Assembly (NCBI GenBank): GCA_025057315.1
Contig: JANWXW010000142.1
Coordinates: 1-64,000 of the forward strand
Source of the DNA: Myxococcota bacterium
GTDB taxonomy: Bacteria > Myxococcota_A > Polyangia > Palsa-1104 > JAEUJZ01
Direction: 5' to 3'
Length of the DNA: 64,000 nt
Every line of letters starts with the position of its first letter. The stretch's first letter is position 1. Under the pieces are notes generated by a model. That model was not told the DNA's origin and made no database searches. It saw only the letters and a program-made list of their open reading frames with translations. Below are positions 19,589 through 26,683 of the stretch, piece by piece. A program made the translations under genes and the position numbers.

Positions 19589-21109
19589 TCAGCCCCGGCC
19601 GAGATCGGACAGCAGCAGGTGGCTGGCGATCTGCGCCGAGAGCGCCACCATCGGCACACCGGCGCCTGGGTGCGTGCTCCCCCCGACGCAGTAGACGTTG
19701 TCCAGGCCAGGCGCACGGTTGCGGGGACGGACAAATGCAGACCATGGTGCGTTGGAGGCGCTGCCGTACAGCGCACCCCGGCTGCCAGGGAATTGCTCTG
19801 CAAAGTCGGCAGGGGCCACCTCCACCTCGGCGGCAGCATGACGGTCTAGGTCTGCACCCACCGTCCGGAGCTTGTCGGCCACCAGGCTGCGCAGCCGCTG
19901 CGGCTCCCCCACATCAGCACCAGCCGGCAGGGGCGGCGCGTTGACCAGGAAGAACCACCGCGACAGACCGGCTGCTCCGGACGGAGGCCGGGTTCGGCAC
20001 AGGTACACGGTCGGATCCTCGGGCACGCGCTGTCGAAGCTGGGCAAACTCGCGGGCATAATCGGAGGAAAAGAACACATTGTGTGCAGCCAGTGGCAGGT
20101 GCTCCGCATCGCGCGCTAGCACCAGGAGCAAACGCGCAGACAGGGAGGGTTCTAGCCGCCGCAGCTGGGCAGCACCACGCTCCCCCACGCGCGTGCCGGC
20201 CAGCAGCCGCTCGTACAGCTGGACCACGTCGCAGTTGACCAGCACGGCCTCGGCCGGGATGCGCTCCCCAGCGACATGCACGGCGATGGCGCGCCGCCCC
20301 CGAGCGTCCAGTTCTACCCGCTCCACGTCAGCGCCGCACACCAGGCGGGCCCCTCGCCTCTCGGCCAGCTGGGCCAGGGCCTCTGCCAGGCGATACATGC
20401 CGCCCTGGACCTCGTGCACGCCAAAGGCTAGCTCAACATGGGCGATGAGGGCCAGCGTCGCCGGGGCGCGAAAGGGATCCGAGCCCGCGTAGGTGGCATA
20501 GCGAGCAAACAGCACGCGCAGCGGCTCGTCGTCGAAGAAGCGGCACAGAGATTGCCACAAGGTGCGGCGGGCATCGAGCCGCAGCAGGCCCAGGGCATCA
20601 GCTGGGTGGCGGGTCAGCAGCCCAAGCGGCGTCCTGGGCAAGGCCTGGCGAAGAAAGGGCCGCTCGATGGCCTGGTAGATACCCCGAGCATGACGACGGA
20701 AGCGCCGGTACTGCTCAGCGGCGCGGGCGCCCAGCACGCGGCCGATCTCGGCAGCTGATCGAGCCCAAGGCTCAGCGGCGTCGGCCTGGTCCGCGAACAG
20801 GTCGAGCACCAGCCCCCCTGGGAAGACATGGCGGCAGGTGGGCTCCAGGGGCTGAAAACGCACCCAGGCATCGCGCCGCTCCCCAGCAGCCTGGAAGATC
20901 TCGTCCAGCACCCAGGGCATGGTCAGGACCGTCGGACCCGCATCAAAGGGCACGCCCCCCACCATGACCTCGCGCATCTTGCCACCCGGACGGGCAGCGC
21001 GCTCCAGCACGGTCACCGGCAGGCCCGCGGCGGCCAGCAGCACAGCCGCCGATAGCCCACCGACGCCGGCGCCGATGATGACGACCGGGGTGCTGCGAGC
21101 CACCGCCAC
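19589..21109 (-). CDS. CrtI-like FAD-dependent phytoene desaturase family oxidoreductase
   Basis: A 506-aa oxidoreductase with an N-terminal dinucleotide-binding fold (V-V-I-I-G-A-G-V-G-G-L-S-A-A, then E-R) and the CrtI/CrtD pattern A-R-P-G-G-K and D-A-G-P-T-V-L-T-M-P. The C-terminal FAD motif region has C-V-G-G-S-T-H-P-G-A-G-V-P, typical of carotenoid desaturases and related hydroxy/keto-carotenoid enzymes. The GTG start lies 1 nt after the P450 stop with AGGAGG upstream; a second in-frame GTG two codons later is possible. The coupling with a P450 suggests a carotenoid or other isoprenoid/lipid modification pathway. The exact substrate is unknown. Confidence 0.85.
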   Translation of the reverse strand: MAVARSTPVVIIGAGVGGLSAAVLLAAAGLPVTVLERAARPGGKMREVMVGGVPFDAGPTVLTMPWVLDEIFQAAGERRDAWVRFQPLEPTCRHVFPGGLVLDLFADQADAAEPWARSAAEIGRVLGARAAEQYRRFRRHARGIYQAIERPFLRQALPRTPLGLLTRHPADALGLLRLDARRTLWQSLCRFFDDEPLRVLFARYATYAGSDPFRAPATLALIAHVELAFGVHEVQGGMYRLAEALAQLAERRGARLVCGADVERVELDARGRRAIAVHVAGERIPAEAVLVNCDVVQLYERLLAGTRVGERGAAQLRRLEPSLSARLLLVLARDAEHLPLAAHNVFFSSDYAREFAQLRQRVPEDPTVYLCRTRPPSGAAGLSRWFFLVNAPPLPAGADVGEPQRLRSLVADKLRTVGADLDRHAAAEVEVAPADFAEQFPGSRGALYGSASNAPWSAFVRPRNRAPGLDNVYCVGGSTHPGAGVPMVALSAQIASHLLLSDLGRG

Positions 21110-21110
21110 T

Positions 21111-22439
21111 TCAGCGCCTCCTGCGCACGCGGACGCGGTAGCCGCCCCGCCGTTGCAGCGTCGGGTTAAAGAACACCTCCTCAGGCTGGTCGGGCACCGG
21201 CCAGAGGTCAAAGGTGCGCAGCAGGAGGGTGGTCAGAAGGCGCATCTCAAGTTGGGCAAACCTTTTCCCAATACAGGACCGATGACCGCCGCCGAATCCG
21301 AGGACGCTGTAGGGCGGTGGGCGGCGGCCGCCAAGAAACCGCTCCGGCAAGAACCGCTCGGGCTCGGGGAACAGCTCGGCCATGCGGCCGGTATAGTAGG
21401 AACTATAGGCTACCTTGCTGCCGGCCTCGATGTCATAGCCACCAAAGCGGAAGCCCCGCCGCACGCCCCGAAGCGCAAAGACCAGTGGAGGCATCAGTCG
21501 CTCTGCCTCCAGCAGCGCCGCATTCAGCCACTGCTGCCCCGCCAGGTTGGCAGCGTCTAGTTTGCTCAGAGCAATTGCCTCACGCTGCACCTCGCCCAGC
21601 ACCTCGGGGCGGCTGCACAAACACACCAGAAACGAGGTGAGCAGGCTGGCCGTGGTGTCGTAGCCAGCGAACAAAAAGGCCAGCACCTCGCCGACCAGGG
21701 TGTCGGCAGACAACGCCTCTCCCTCACCGCCCTGCCGGGCCAGCAGCTGGCCGAGCAGCGTGCCAGAGCCGGCACCAGCTGCCCCGCCCGCGATCCGCCC
21801 CTGAATATAAGAGAGCAGCCGCGCCCGTGCCCGTAGCCCCCGCTGGAACCGCGATCCCGGCAGGGGCAGCCGCAAGATTGAGTAAAGTCCCAGGCCGAGT
21901 TCTTCAAAGTCGCGGTACAGCGCTGGCAGATGCTCCTGCTGCGCACCGAACAGAATCCTGGCTACCATGTGAAATGTCATCTGTTTGACCTCGATGCCGA
22001 GGTTCACCTCGCCCTCGTCGGGCCAGGCGGCCATGCGGCGCAGGATGATGTCCTGCATGGCATCCAGGTACACGGCATCCATGCTGGGGTGGAAGGCCGG
22101 CAGCAGCAGCCGATGGCGCCGTCGATGGGCAGCATCGCCATCCAGGTCGTCCAGCAAAAACAGGATATCGCGGCCGAACAGAGGCTCCATGGTAAAGGCG
22201 TAGCCTTCATACCAGGAGAAGTCATCGCGGTAGGGCGGTGCTAGGATGCGTTCGTTGCCCGCTGGACCCATCAGCCAGTACAGCGGCACCAGGCCGCGGC
22301 GCCCAGGCGCCAACGACCGCCACACCAGCCCGTAGCGACGCGTGCACTCGACGATCACTTCGCGTGGATCGCGCAGCAGACGAAGCGCCAGCGGCAAAGC
22401 CTGCCAAGCCGCAGGACCCGGGACTCGCGGAGCGCTCAT
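21111..22439 (-). CDS. Cytochrome P450
   Basis: A 442-aa soluble P450 without membrane anchor. I-helix motif A-G-Y-D-T-T at 258-263, E-x-x-R at 311-314, and heme-binding F-G-G-G-H-R-S-C-I-G with Cys389. It catalyses a monooxygenation using an external redox partner, and none is encoded nearby. Its ATG overlaps the stop of the upstream exported protein (ATGA), and the CrtI-like gene starts 1 nt after its stop, so the three are co-translated. Family knowledge gives no substrate; the neighbour hints at a polyene or terpenoid. Confidence 0.93.
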   Translation of the reverse strand: MSAPRVPGPAAWQALPLALRLLRDPREVIVECTRRYGLVWRSLAPGRRGLVPLYWLMGPAGNERILAPPYRDDFSWYEGYAFTMEPLFGRDILFLLDDLDGDAAHRRRHRLLLPAFHPSMDAVYLDAMQDIILRRMAAWPDEGEVNLGIEVKQMTFHMVARILFGAQQEHLPALYRDFEELGLGLYSILRLPLPGSRFQRGLRARARLLSYIQGRIAGGAAGAGSGTLLGQLLARQGGEGEALSADTLVGEVLAFLFAGYDTTASLLTSFLVCLCSRPEVLGEVQREAIALSKLDAANLAGQQWLNAALLEAERLMPPLVFALRGVRRGFRFGGYDIEAGSKVAYSSYYTGRMAELFPEPERFLPERFLGGRRPPPYSVLGFGGGHRSCIGKRFAQLEMRLLTTLLLRTFDLWPVPDQPEEVFFNPTLQRRGGYRVRVRRRR

Positions 22440-22951
22440 TGGACCAGCTGCCCGATGCGCTCCAGCACAGCGCGCACCTCTTGCGTCGAATGGGGTCCCC
22501 GCTGCAGCAGGGCCACCCGTCCCTCGGTGGACAACACAATGAGCGTGCTGTCGCCCCGACGCAGACCAAGCCGACCCCGCACCACGCCCTTCCAGTCACA
22601 CAACACAGAGGCGCCCGTGGCTGCGACCTTGTATAGGGCCTCTTTGGCAAACCGGCGTGCCGGCCAGATATCATACGAGCTGACATCGGCCAGGGCAAAC
22701 AGCAGAAAGCGGCCGCGGTGGCGTTCGGCGGCCGCGCCCAGGGCCTCCTTGAGCAGCTGGTTCTGCTCTGGCCGCGTGCTGCGGTCCTCATGGATCAGCG
22801 CCACCACACGGCCCCGCAGCGCCCGCAGCGGCGCAGGTCGGTCGTCCAGGTGCGCAAGCACCAGATCGGACAGGTCCTGACCCGCGGGCAGGGAGGCAGC
22901 GCCCAGAACCACGGCCGGCAGCAGAAGCAACCCGAGGGCGACGCAGCGCAT
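22436..22951 (-). CDS. Exported thioredoxin-fold (YtfJ-like) protein
   Basis: A 171-aa protein with a signal peptide (M-R-C-V then a Leu/Val core, cleavage likely after V-L-G-A-A). The mature part follows the pattern of YtfJ-like thioredoxin-fold proteins: L-R-G-R-V-V-A-L-I-H-E-D-R-S-T, then N-Q-L-L-K-E-A-L, and a C-terminal S-T-E-G-R. There is no C-x-x-C pair, so it is not an ordinary disulfide reductase. The shorter start was chosen for the signal peptide. It leads the operon with the P450 and desaturase; what an exported protein does there is unclear. Confidence 0.65.
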   Translation of the reverse strand: MRCVALGLLLLPAVVLGAASLPAGQDLSDLVLAHLDDRPAPLRALRGRVVALIHEDRSTRPEQNQLLKEALGAAAERHRGRFLLFALADVSSYDIWPARRFAKEALYKVAATGASVLCDWKGVVRGRLGLRRGDSTLIVLSTEGRVALLQRGPHSTQEVRAVLERIGQLVQ

Positions 22952-23058
22952 GAGCACCCCAAATGTGCCACAGGGGAGGCAACACCACCATCGTCTTGAG
23001 GCCAGGGTGGTGCCTAGGCTGGCAGGTGTCTGGATGTTCGGACCTGCGCGAAACAAGA

Positions 23059-23088
23059 TTGCGGTGGCAGGCCCGGCTCGGGTAATTC
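23059..23088 (+). promoter_or_regulatory. Candidate promoter of the ATPase-J-RodZ fusion gene
   Basis: TTGCGG at 23059-23064 and TAATTC at 23083-23088 are 18 nt apart, and the GTG start follows the -10 by only 6 nt, so the transcript would be leaderless. The region 22952-23094 also must hold the promoter of the leftward YtfJ-like operon, which I could not place. Confidence 0.35.
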
Positions 23089-23094
23089 TACCTT

Positions 23095-24726
23095 GTGGCC
23101 TCTGGCTCCAGAGACAGCAAGACCGAGGTTCCTCCAGCCGGCCCCACGGTGGAGGCAGAGGGCCTGTCTGACCTGGATCTACCGCCCCAGGCCGGCCGCC
23201 CCCGCATCATCGCCATCGGCAGTGGCAAGGGCGGGGTGGGCAAGAGCCTGCTGGCAGCAAACATCGGCATCTACCTGGCCCAGCTCGGCCGCCGAACCGT
23301 GCTGGTGGATGCCGACCTAGGCGGCGCCAATCTGCATACCTTCGTTGGGGTGCAGCGGCCTCAGGTGACGCTGGGCGACCTGTTCAACCGCCGCGTCGCC
23401 CGCATCGAGGACTGCATCGTCGAAACGCCCATCAGCGGACTGGGCCTGCTGTCGGGCGAAGGAGATCCGCTCTGGGTGGCAGACCCTCGGCCAGCGACCA
23501 AGCGTCGGCTCCTGGAAGGGGTGCTGGCCCTCGAAGCTGATTTTCTAATTTGCGATCTCCCTTCGGGCTCGGGCTTTATTGCGCTCGACTTTTTTCTCAT
23601 ATCTCACGTCGGCGTGATGGTCGTCGTGCCGGAGCCGACCTCGGCCGAAAACGCCTATCGCTTCCTCAAAAGTGCCTTCCTCCGGCGCCTGCGGCGGCTG
23701 CCAGCACTGGGCCCGCAGGCGGGTGCGCTGCTGGAACGGCTGACCCAGCTCTGCGGTCCCGACAGCGAAGGGGGCATCCCCGCACCGCTCGACCTGTACG
23801 AGGCCGCCCGTGCCAGCGACCCGGCACTCGGCCGCATCGTCGAGCAGGAACTGCTGCGCTTCCGCCCCAGGCTGGTGGTCAACCAGACACGCACGCGGGC
23901 CGACCAGGAGATGGGACCGCAGATGCGATCGGCGGGACGACGGCGGTTGGGCCTCCAGGTGGAGTACTTGGGGCACATCGAGAGCGACGATGCGGTCATC
24001 CACGCCGTGCGCAGGCGGCATCCCCTGCTGGTGGACCATCCCGAATCCCGCGTGGCCAAGAGCATCGAGCGCATGGCACGCATGCTGATCATCGAGGATG
24101 AACGGCCCCCTGCGGCGGTGCCGCGCCGGACCGAGGAGCAGACGCTGTACGAGGTGATGGAGGTCGACCCCGGCGCCAGCGAGGAGGAGATACGCCGTGC
24201 CGCGCGCCGACAGCGGGAGACCTATGCGGCCGACTCGATGGTCATGTGCGGCCTGTATTCGCCCGAGCGCCTTCACGTCGTGCAGCGGCGCATCGACGAG
24301 GCCTGTGACACGCTGCTGGACGCTGAGCGCCGCCGCCGTTATGACCTCAAGCTGTTCCCCGATGGCATCCCACCTGAGGGGCGCCGCCGCCGGCCAGCCG
24401 GCGACAGCGGCGAGCAGAGGCCGGTCACCGACCCGCGCGTGCAGGCCCCCGAGCTGCCCGTGCTCTCCAGCGAGACGGAGTTTACCGGACCCCTGCTCCA
24501 GCGCTTGCGCGAGTCGCGCCAGATCGAGCTGCCAGACATTGCCGCCCGCACCAAGATCGGCATCGCCCAGCTCCGCGCCATCGAGGCCGAGCAGTGGGAT
24601 GCCCTGCCCGCATCGGTGTACCTGCGCGGCTTCCTCACCGAATACGCCAAGTGCCTGCGCCTGGAGCCCCAGCAGGTTGTGCGCAGCTACCTGGAACGGT
24701 TCCAGCGCGAGCGCGGCGAGGTGTAA
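23095..24726 (+). CDS. MinD/FlhG-type ATPase fused to J-like and RodZ-type HTH domains
   Basis: A 543-aa three-part protein. Residues 36-335 are a deviant-Walker ParA/MinD/FlhG ATPase: G-S-G-K-G-G-V-G-K-S at 42-51, D-A-D-L-G-G-A-N-L at 72-80 and C-D-L-P-S-G at 153-158. Residues 348-422 follow the J-domain pattern (L-Y-E-V-M-E-V-D-P-G-A-S-E-E-E-I) but lack the HPD tripeptide needed to stimulate Hsp70. Residues 464-535 match the RodZ-type HTH_25 domain. MinD/FlhG proteins set the position or number of polar structures, and RodZ domains bind cytoskeletal partners, so a spatial-organisation role is a fair inference. GTG start. The flagellar block ends 3.5 kb away; no flhF is present. Confidence 0.85.
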   Translation: MASGSRDSKTEVPPAGPTVEAEGLSDLDLPPQAGRPRIIAIGSGKGGVGKSLLAANIGIYLAQLGRRTVLVDADLGGANLHTFVGVQRPQVTLGDLFNRRVARIEDCIVETPISGLGLLSGEGDPLWVADPRPATKRRLLEGVLALEADFLICDLPSGSGFIALDFFLISHVGVMVVVPEPTSAENAYRFLKSAFLRRLRRLPALGPQAGALLERLTQLCGPDSEGGIPAPLDLYEAARASDPALGRIVEQELLRFRPRLVVNQTRTRADQEMGPQMRSAGRRRLGLQVEYLGHIESDDAVIHAVRRRHPLLVDHPESRVAKSIERMARMLIIEDERPPAAVPRRTEEQTLYEVMEVDPGASEEEIRRAARRQRETYAADSMVMCGLYSPERLHVVQRRIDEACDTLLDAERRRRYDLKLFPDGIPPEGRRRRPAGDSGEQRPVTDPRVQAPELPVLSSETEFTGPLLQRLRESRQIELPDIAARTKIGIAQLRAIEAEQWDALPASVYLRGFLTEYAKCLRLEPQQVVRSYLERFQRERGEV

Positions 24727-24849
24727 ACAGCTGGAGACACGGCTGCCCCCCCACCCCGTTCACGCCCAGCCACCGATGGGAGCCTGCCTGGGCCGCAGGG
24801 CCCTAAACAGCATGCCGGTCTGCACCCGCCGCCCCTCCAGACAAGCACC

Positions 24850-24885
24850 TATTATGGAACGGACTTTGCTTTTGAGTTAAAAGCA
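24850..24885 (+). promoter_or_regulatory. Candidate -10 and leader hairpin of the exported Pro-rich protein gene
   Basis: TATTAT at 24850-24855 is a good -10, but there is no good -35. A perfect 7-bp stem with a 5-nt loop (24867-24873 with 24879-24885, GAGTT loop) follows in the probable leader, 29 nt before the ATG at 24915. A GGAGGGA ribosome binding site lies after the hairpin. The remaining part of the 188-bp gap shows nothing clear. Confidence 0.35.
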
Positions 24886-24914
24886 GGTGAATCCATCCCG
24901 GAGGGACCCAACTG

Positions 24915-25541
24915 ATGCGAACCGATTGTATCCGCCGCGCCGTGGCTGCTGCCACGCTCACGTGCTTCACCCTGGCCAGCTCGGCGCCCGCCTGGGCGCA
25001 GGAGCCTCCTGCCTCGGGGCAGCCGCCCCTCTATCAGCCCCCCCCGGTGCATGCGCCGCCCCAGCCGGTGCAGCCAGGCTACCCCACGCAGCCAGCCTAC
25101 CCGCCCCCCACCTACGCTACCCCCATGCCCCGGCGGGTCGTGGTGGGCTATGACCTCCGGCCGCGCTATGGGCTCATCGCGGGCGGCGCGGTGATGCTCG
25201 GCACCCTATGGCTTATCAGCTCCATCGCCGGCCTGGCCACTGTGGCCGCCAACGACATCTGCAACATCGAGAGAAGCGCAGCCGGCTGCCCGACCGCCGC
25301 CTGGCCCCTGTTCGTGCCGCTGGCCGGCCCCTTCATCCAGATGGCGTACCTGTCCGGTCCGGGTGCCAACACCGCCCGCGTGCTGCTTGCCTTCGATGGC
25401 GCCATCCAGCTGGGCGGTCTGGCGATGATCATCACCGGCGCGCTGGTCCGCAAGCGCGTGCCCATCTATGCCGGGCGCATGCAGATCGCGCCCTACACCC
25501 TAGCTGGTGGCGGCGGGCTGATGGGCCAGATCCGGTTCTGA
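24915..25541 (+). CDS. Exported Pro-rich protein with membrane segments, unknown function
   Basis: A 208-aa protein. Signal peptide with a likely cleavage after A-P-A-W-A (residue about 28), then a Pro/Gln/Tyr-rich spacer (about 30-72) and a hydrophobic C-terminal part with two or three membrane-spanning or membrane-associated stretches (about 85-112, 122-145, 158-178). Such small secreted proteins with a P-rich spacer are common, undescribed and lineage-specific in Myxococcota. I cannot give a function. GGAGGGA precedes the ATG. Confidence 0.75.
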   Translation: MRTDCIRRAVAAATLTCFTLASSAPAWAQEPPASGQPPLYQPPPVHAPPQPVQPGYPTQPAYPPPTYATPMPRRVVVGYDLRPRYGLIAGGAVMLGTLWLISSIAGLATVAANDICNIERSAAGCPTAAWPLFVPLAGPFIQMAYLSGPGANTARVLLAFDGAIQLGGLAMIITGALVRKRVPIYAGRMQIAPYTLAGGGGLMGQIRF

Positions 25542-25642
25542 GAAATCCGTCGGCAGGCGGCGAGGTCCCTGCCCTTGGGAGCCGTCTGGTGTGCGAATAG
25601 GCGGGGGCCTGCGGGGCACAGGCAAGCGCGGCCGGGGCAGCG

Positions 25643-26662
25643 CTACGGCCGGGGGTGGGCGAGGAAGAAGTCGATCATGAGGTCGCTGGCCCGCAGATGC
25701 GGCGACGTGTAGCCGAGGATAAAGCTCAGGCTCTGGGGCCCGCCGGGCCAAGAGTGCCCGCCCCGCTCCACGGTGCACAGCATGACGGTCGCCTCTGCCC
25801 GGCAACCCGGGTACACCACACAGCGTGAGTCGGGCAGCTGAAGCTGCGTGCGCGGCTCCGGCCGGCAGCCGTTGCGTTCCACCCAGCCGTTGATGCTCTC
25901 CTGGACCGACGGAAACCTGAGGTTGCTGGCCAAAGGTGGCGTGCCGCCCCCGTAGGGCACCAGGGTGTCTGCGGTGCCGTGAATGTGCAGGATCGGCACC
26001 GGTCGCGCCGGCGTGCAGGTCTTCAGCCCACTCTGCCCAGCCACGGGGGCCACGGCGGCAATGCGGTCGGCCAGCTCGCAGGCCAGCCGATAGGCGAAGA
26101 AGCCGCCATTGGACATGCCGGTGGCGTAGACCCGCGCCGGGTCAATGCACAGCGTGAGGGCGAGGCGGTCCAGAAGCAGGCGCACAAAGCCCACGTCGTC
26201 CACCTGCTTGTCTGTGGCAGGCGGGCAGCAGACGCCGGCGTTCCACGACAGGGGCTCCAGGCCCTCACCGCTGGCCTGGGGGTAGACCACGATGAAGCCA
26301 CGTGTCTCGGAGCGCTGCTTCATCTCCGAGAGGATTTCCTGCTGCCAGGGGTTGGACAGGAAGCCGTGGAAGTTGAGCACGAGCGGCATCGGCACGCGCG
26401 GGTCATAGTTGCGCGGCACGTGCACCTGAGCCAGCCGGATGCGTCCATCTGGGGTCCGGATGCGCACCTCTTCGTCCGAGGGCGGGGGGACCAACCCCCT
26501 GCATCGCTGCGCCGACCCACCATCCGGCCCGCGCGGAGGGGGGTCGTAGGGATTCATCTGATCGGGGGCTGTCTCCGTCGGAGATGGCGCTGCAGGCAAG
26601 CCGTCGCTGGTCGGGATGGCATACGAGCACGCACACAGGGCCAGGAGCACAAGACGCCACAT
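25643..26662 (-). CDS. LpqC/PHB-depolymerase-type esterase lipoprotein
   Basis: A 339-aa alpha/beta hydrolase of the LpqC / polyhydroxybutyrate depolymerase / feruloyl esterase group. N-terminal lipoprotein signal with Cys12, a Pro-rich spacer, then the catalytic domain: H-G-F oxyanion segment at 99-101, nucleophile Ser184 in G-M-S-N-G-G, Asp232 in H-G-T-A-D, His303 in G-G-H-S-W. Several Cys pairs fit an extracytoplasmic protein. It likely hydrolyses esters outside the cytoplasm; polymer degradation is one option, the substrate is not defined. It lies 21 nt after uvrA on the same strand and may have its own promoter. Confidence 0.88.
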   Translation of the reverse strand: MWRLVLLALCACSYAIPTSDGLPAAPSPTETAPDQMNPYDPPPRGPDGGSAQRCRGLVPPPSDEEVRIRTPDGRIRLAQVHVPRNYDPRVPMPLVLNFHGFLSNPWQQEILSEMKQRSETRGFIVVYPQASGEGLEPLSWNAGVCCPPATDKQVDDVGFVRLLLDRLALTLCIDPARVYATGMSNGGFFAYRLACELADRIAAVAPVAGQSGLKTCTPARPVPILHIHGTADTLVPYGGGTPPLASNLRFPSVQESINGWVERNGCRPEPRTQLQLPDSRCVVYPGCRAEATVMLCTVERGGHSWPGGPQSLSFILGYTSPHLRASDLMIDFFLAHPRP

Positions 26663-26668
26663 GGGCGT

Positions 26669-26674
26669 AGCGTA
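26669..26674 (-). promoter_or_regulatory. Candidate -10 directly before the esterase start
   Basis: On the minus strand TACGCT ends 6 nt before the ATG at 26662, and no Shine-Dalgarno sequence is present. This would give a leaderless transcript independent of uvrA. The -35 region is weak. Confidence 0.3.
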
Positions 26675-26683
26675 AATCGCAAC

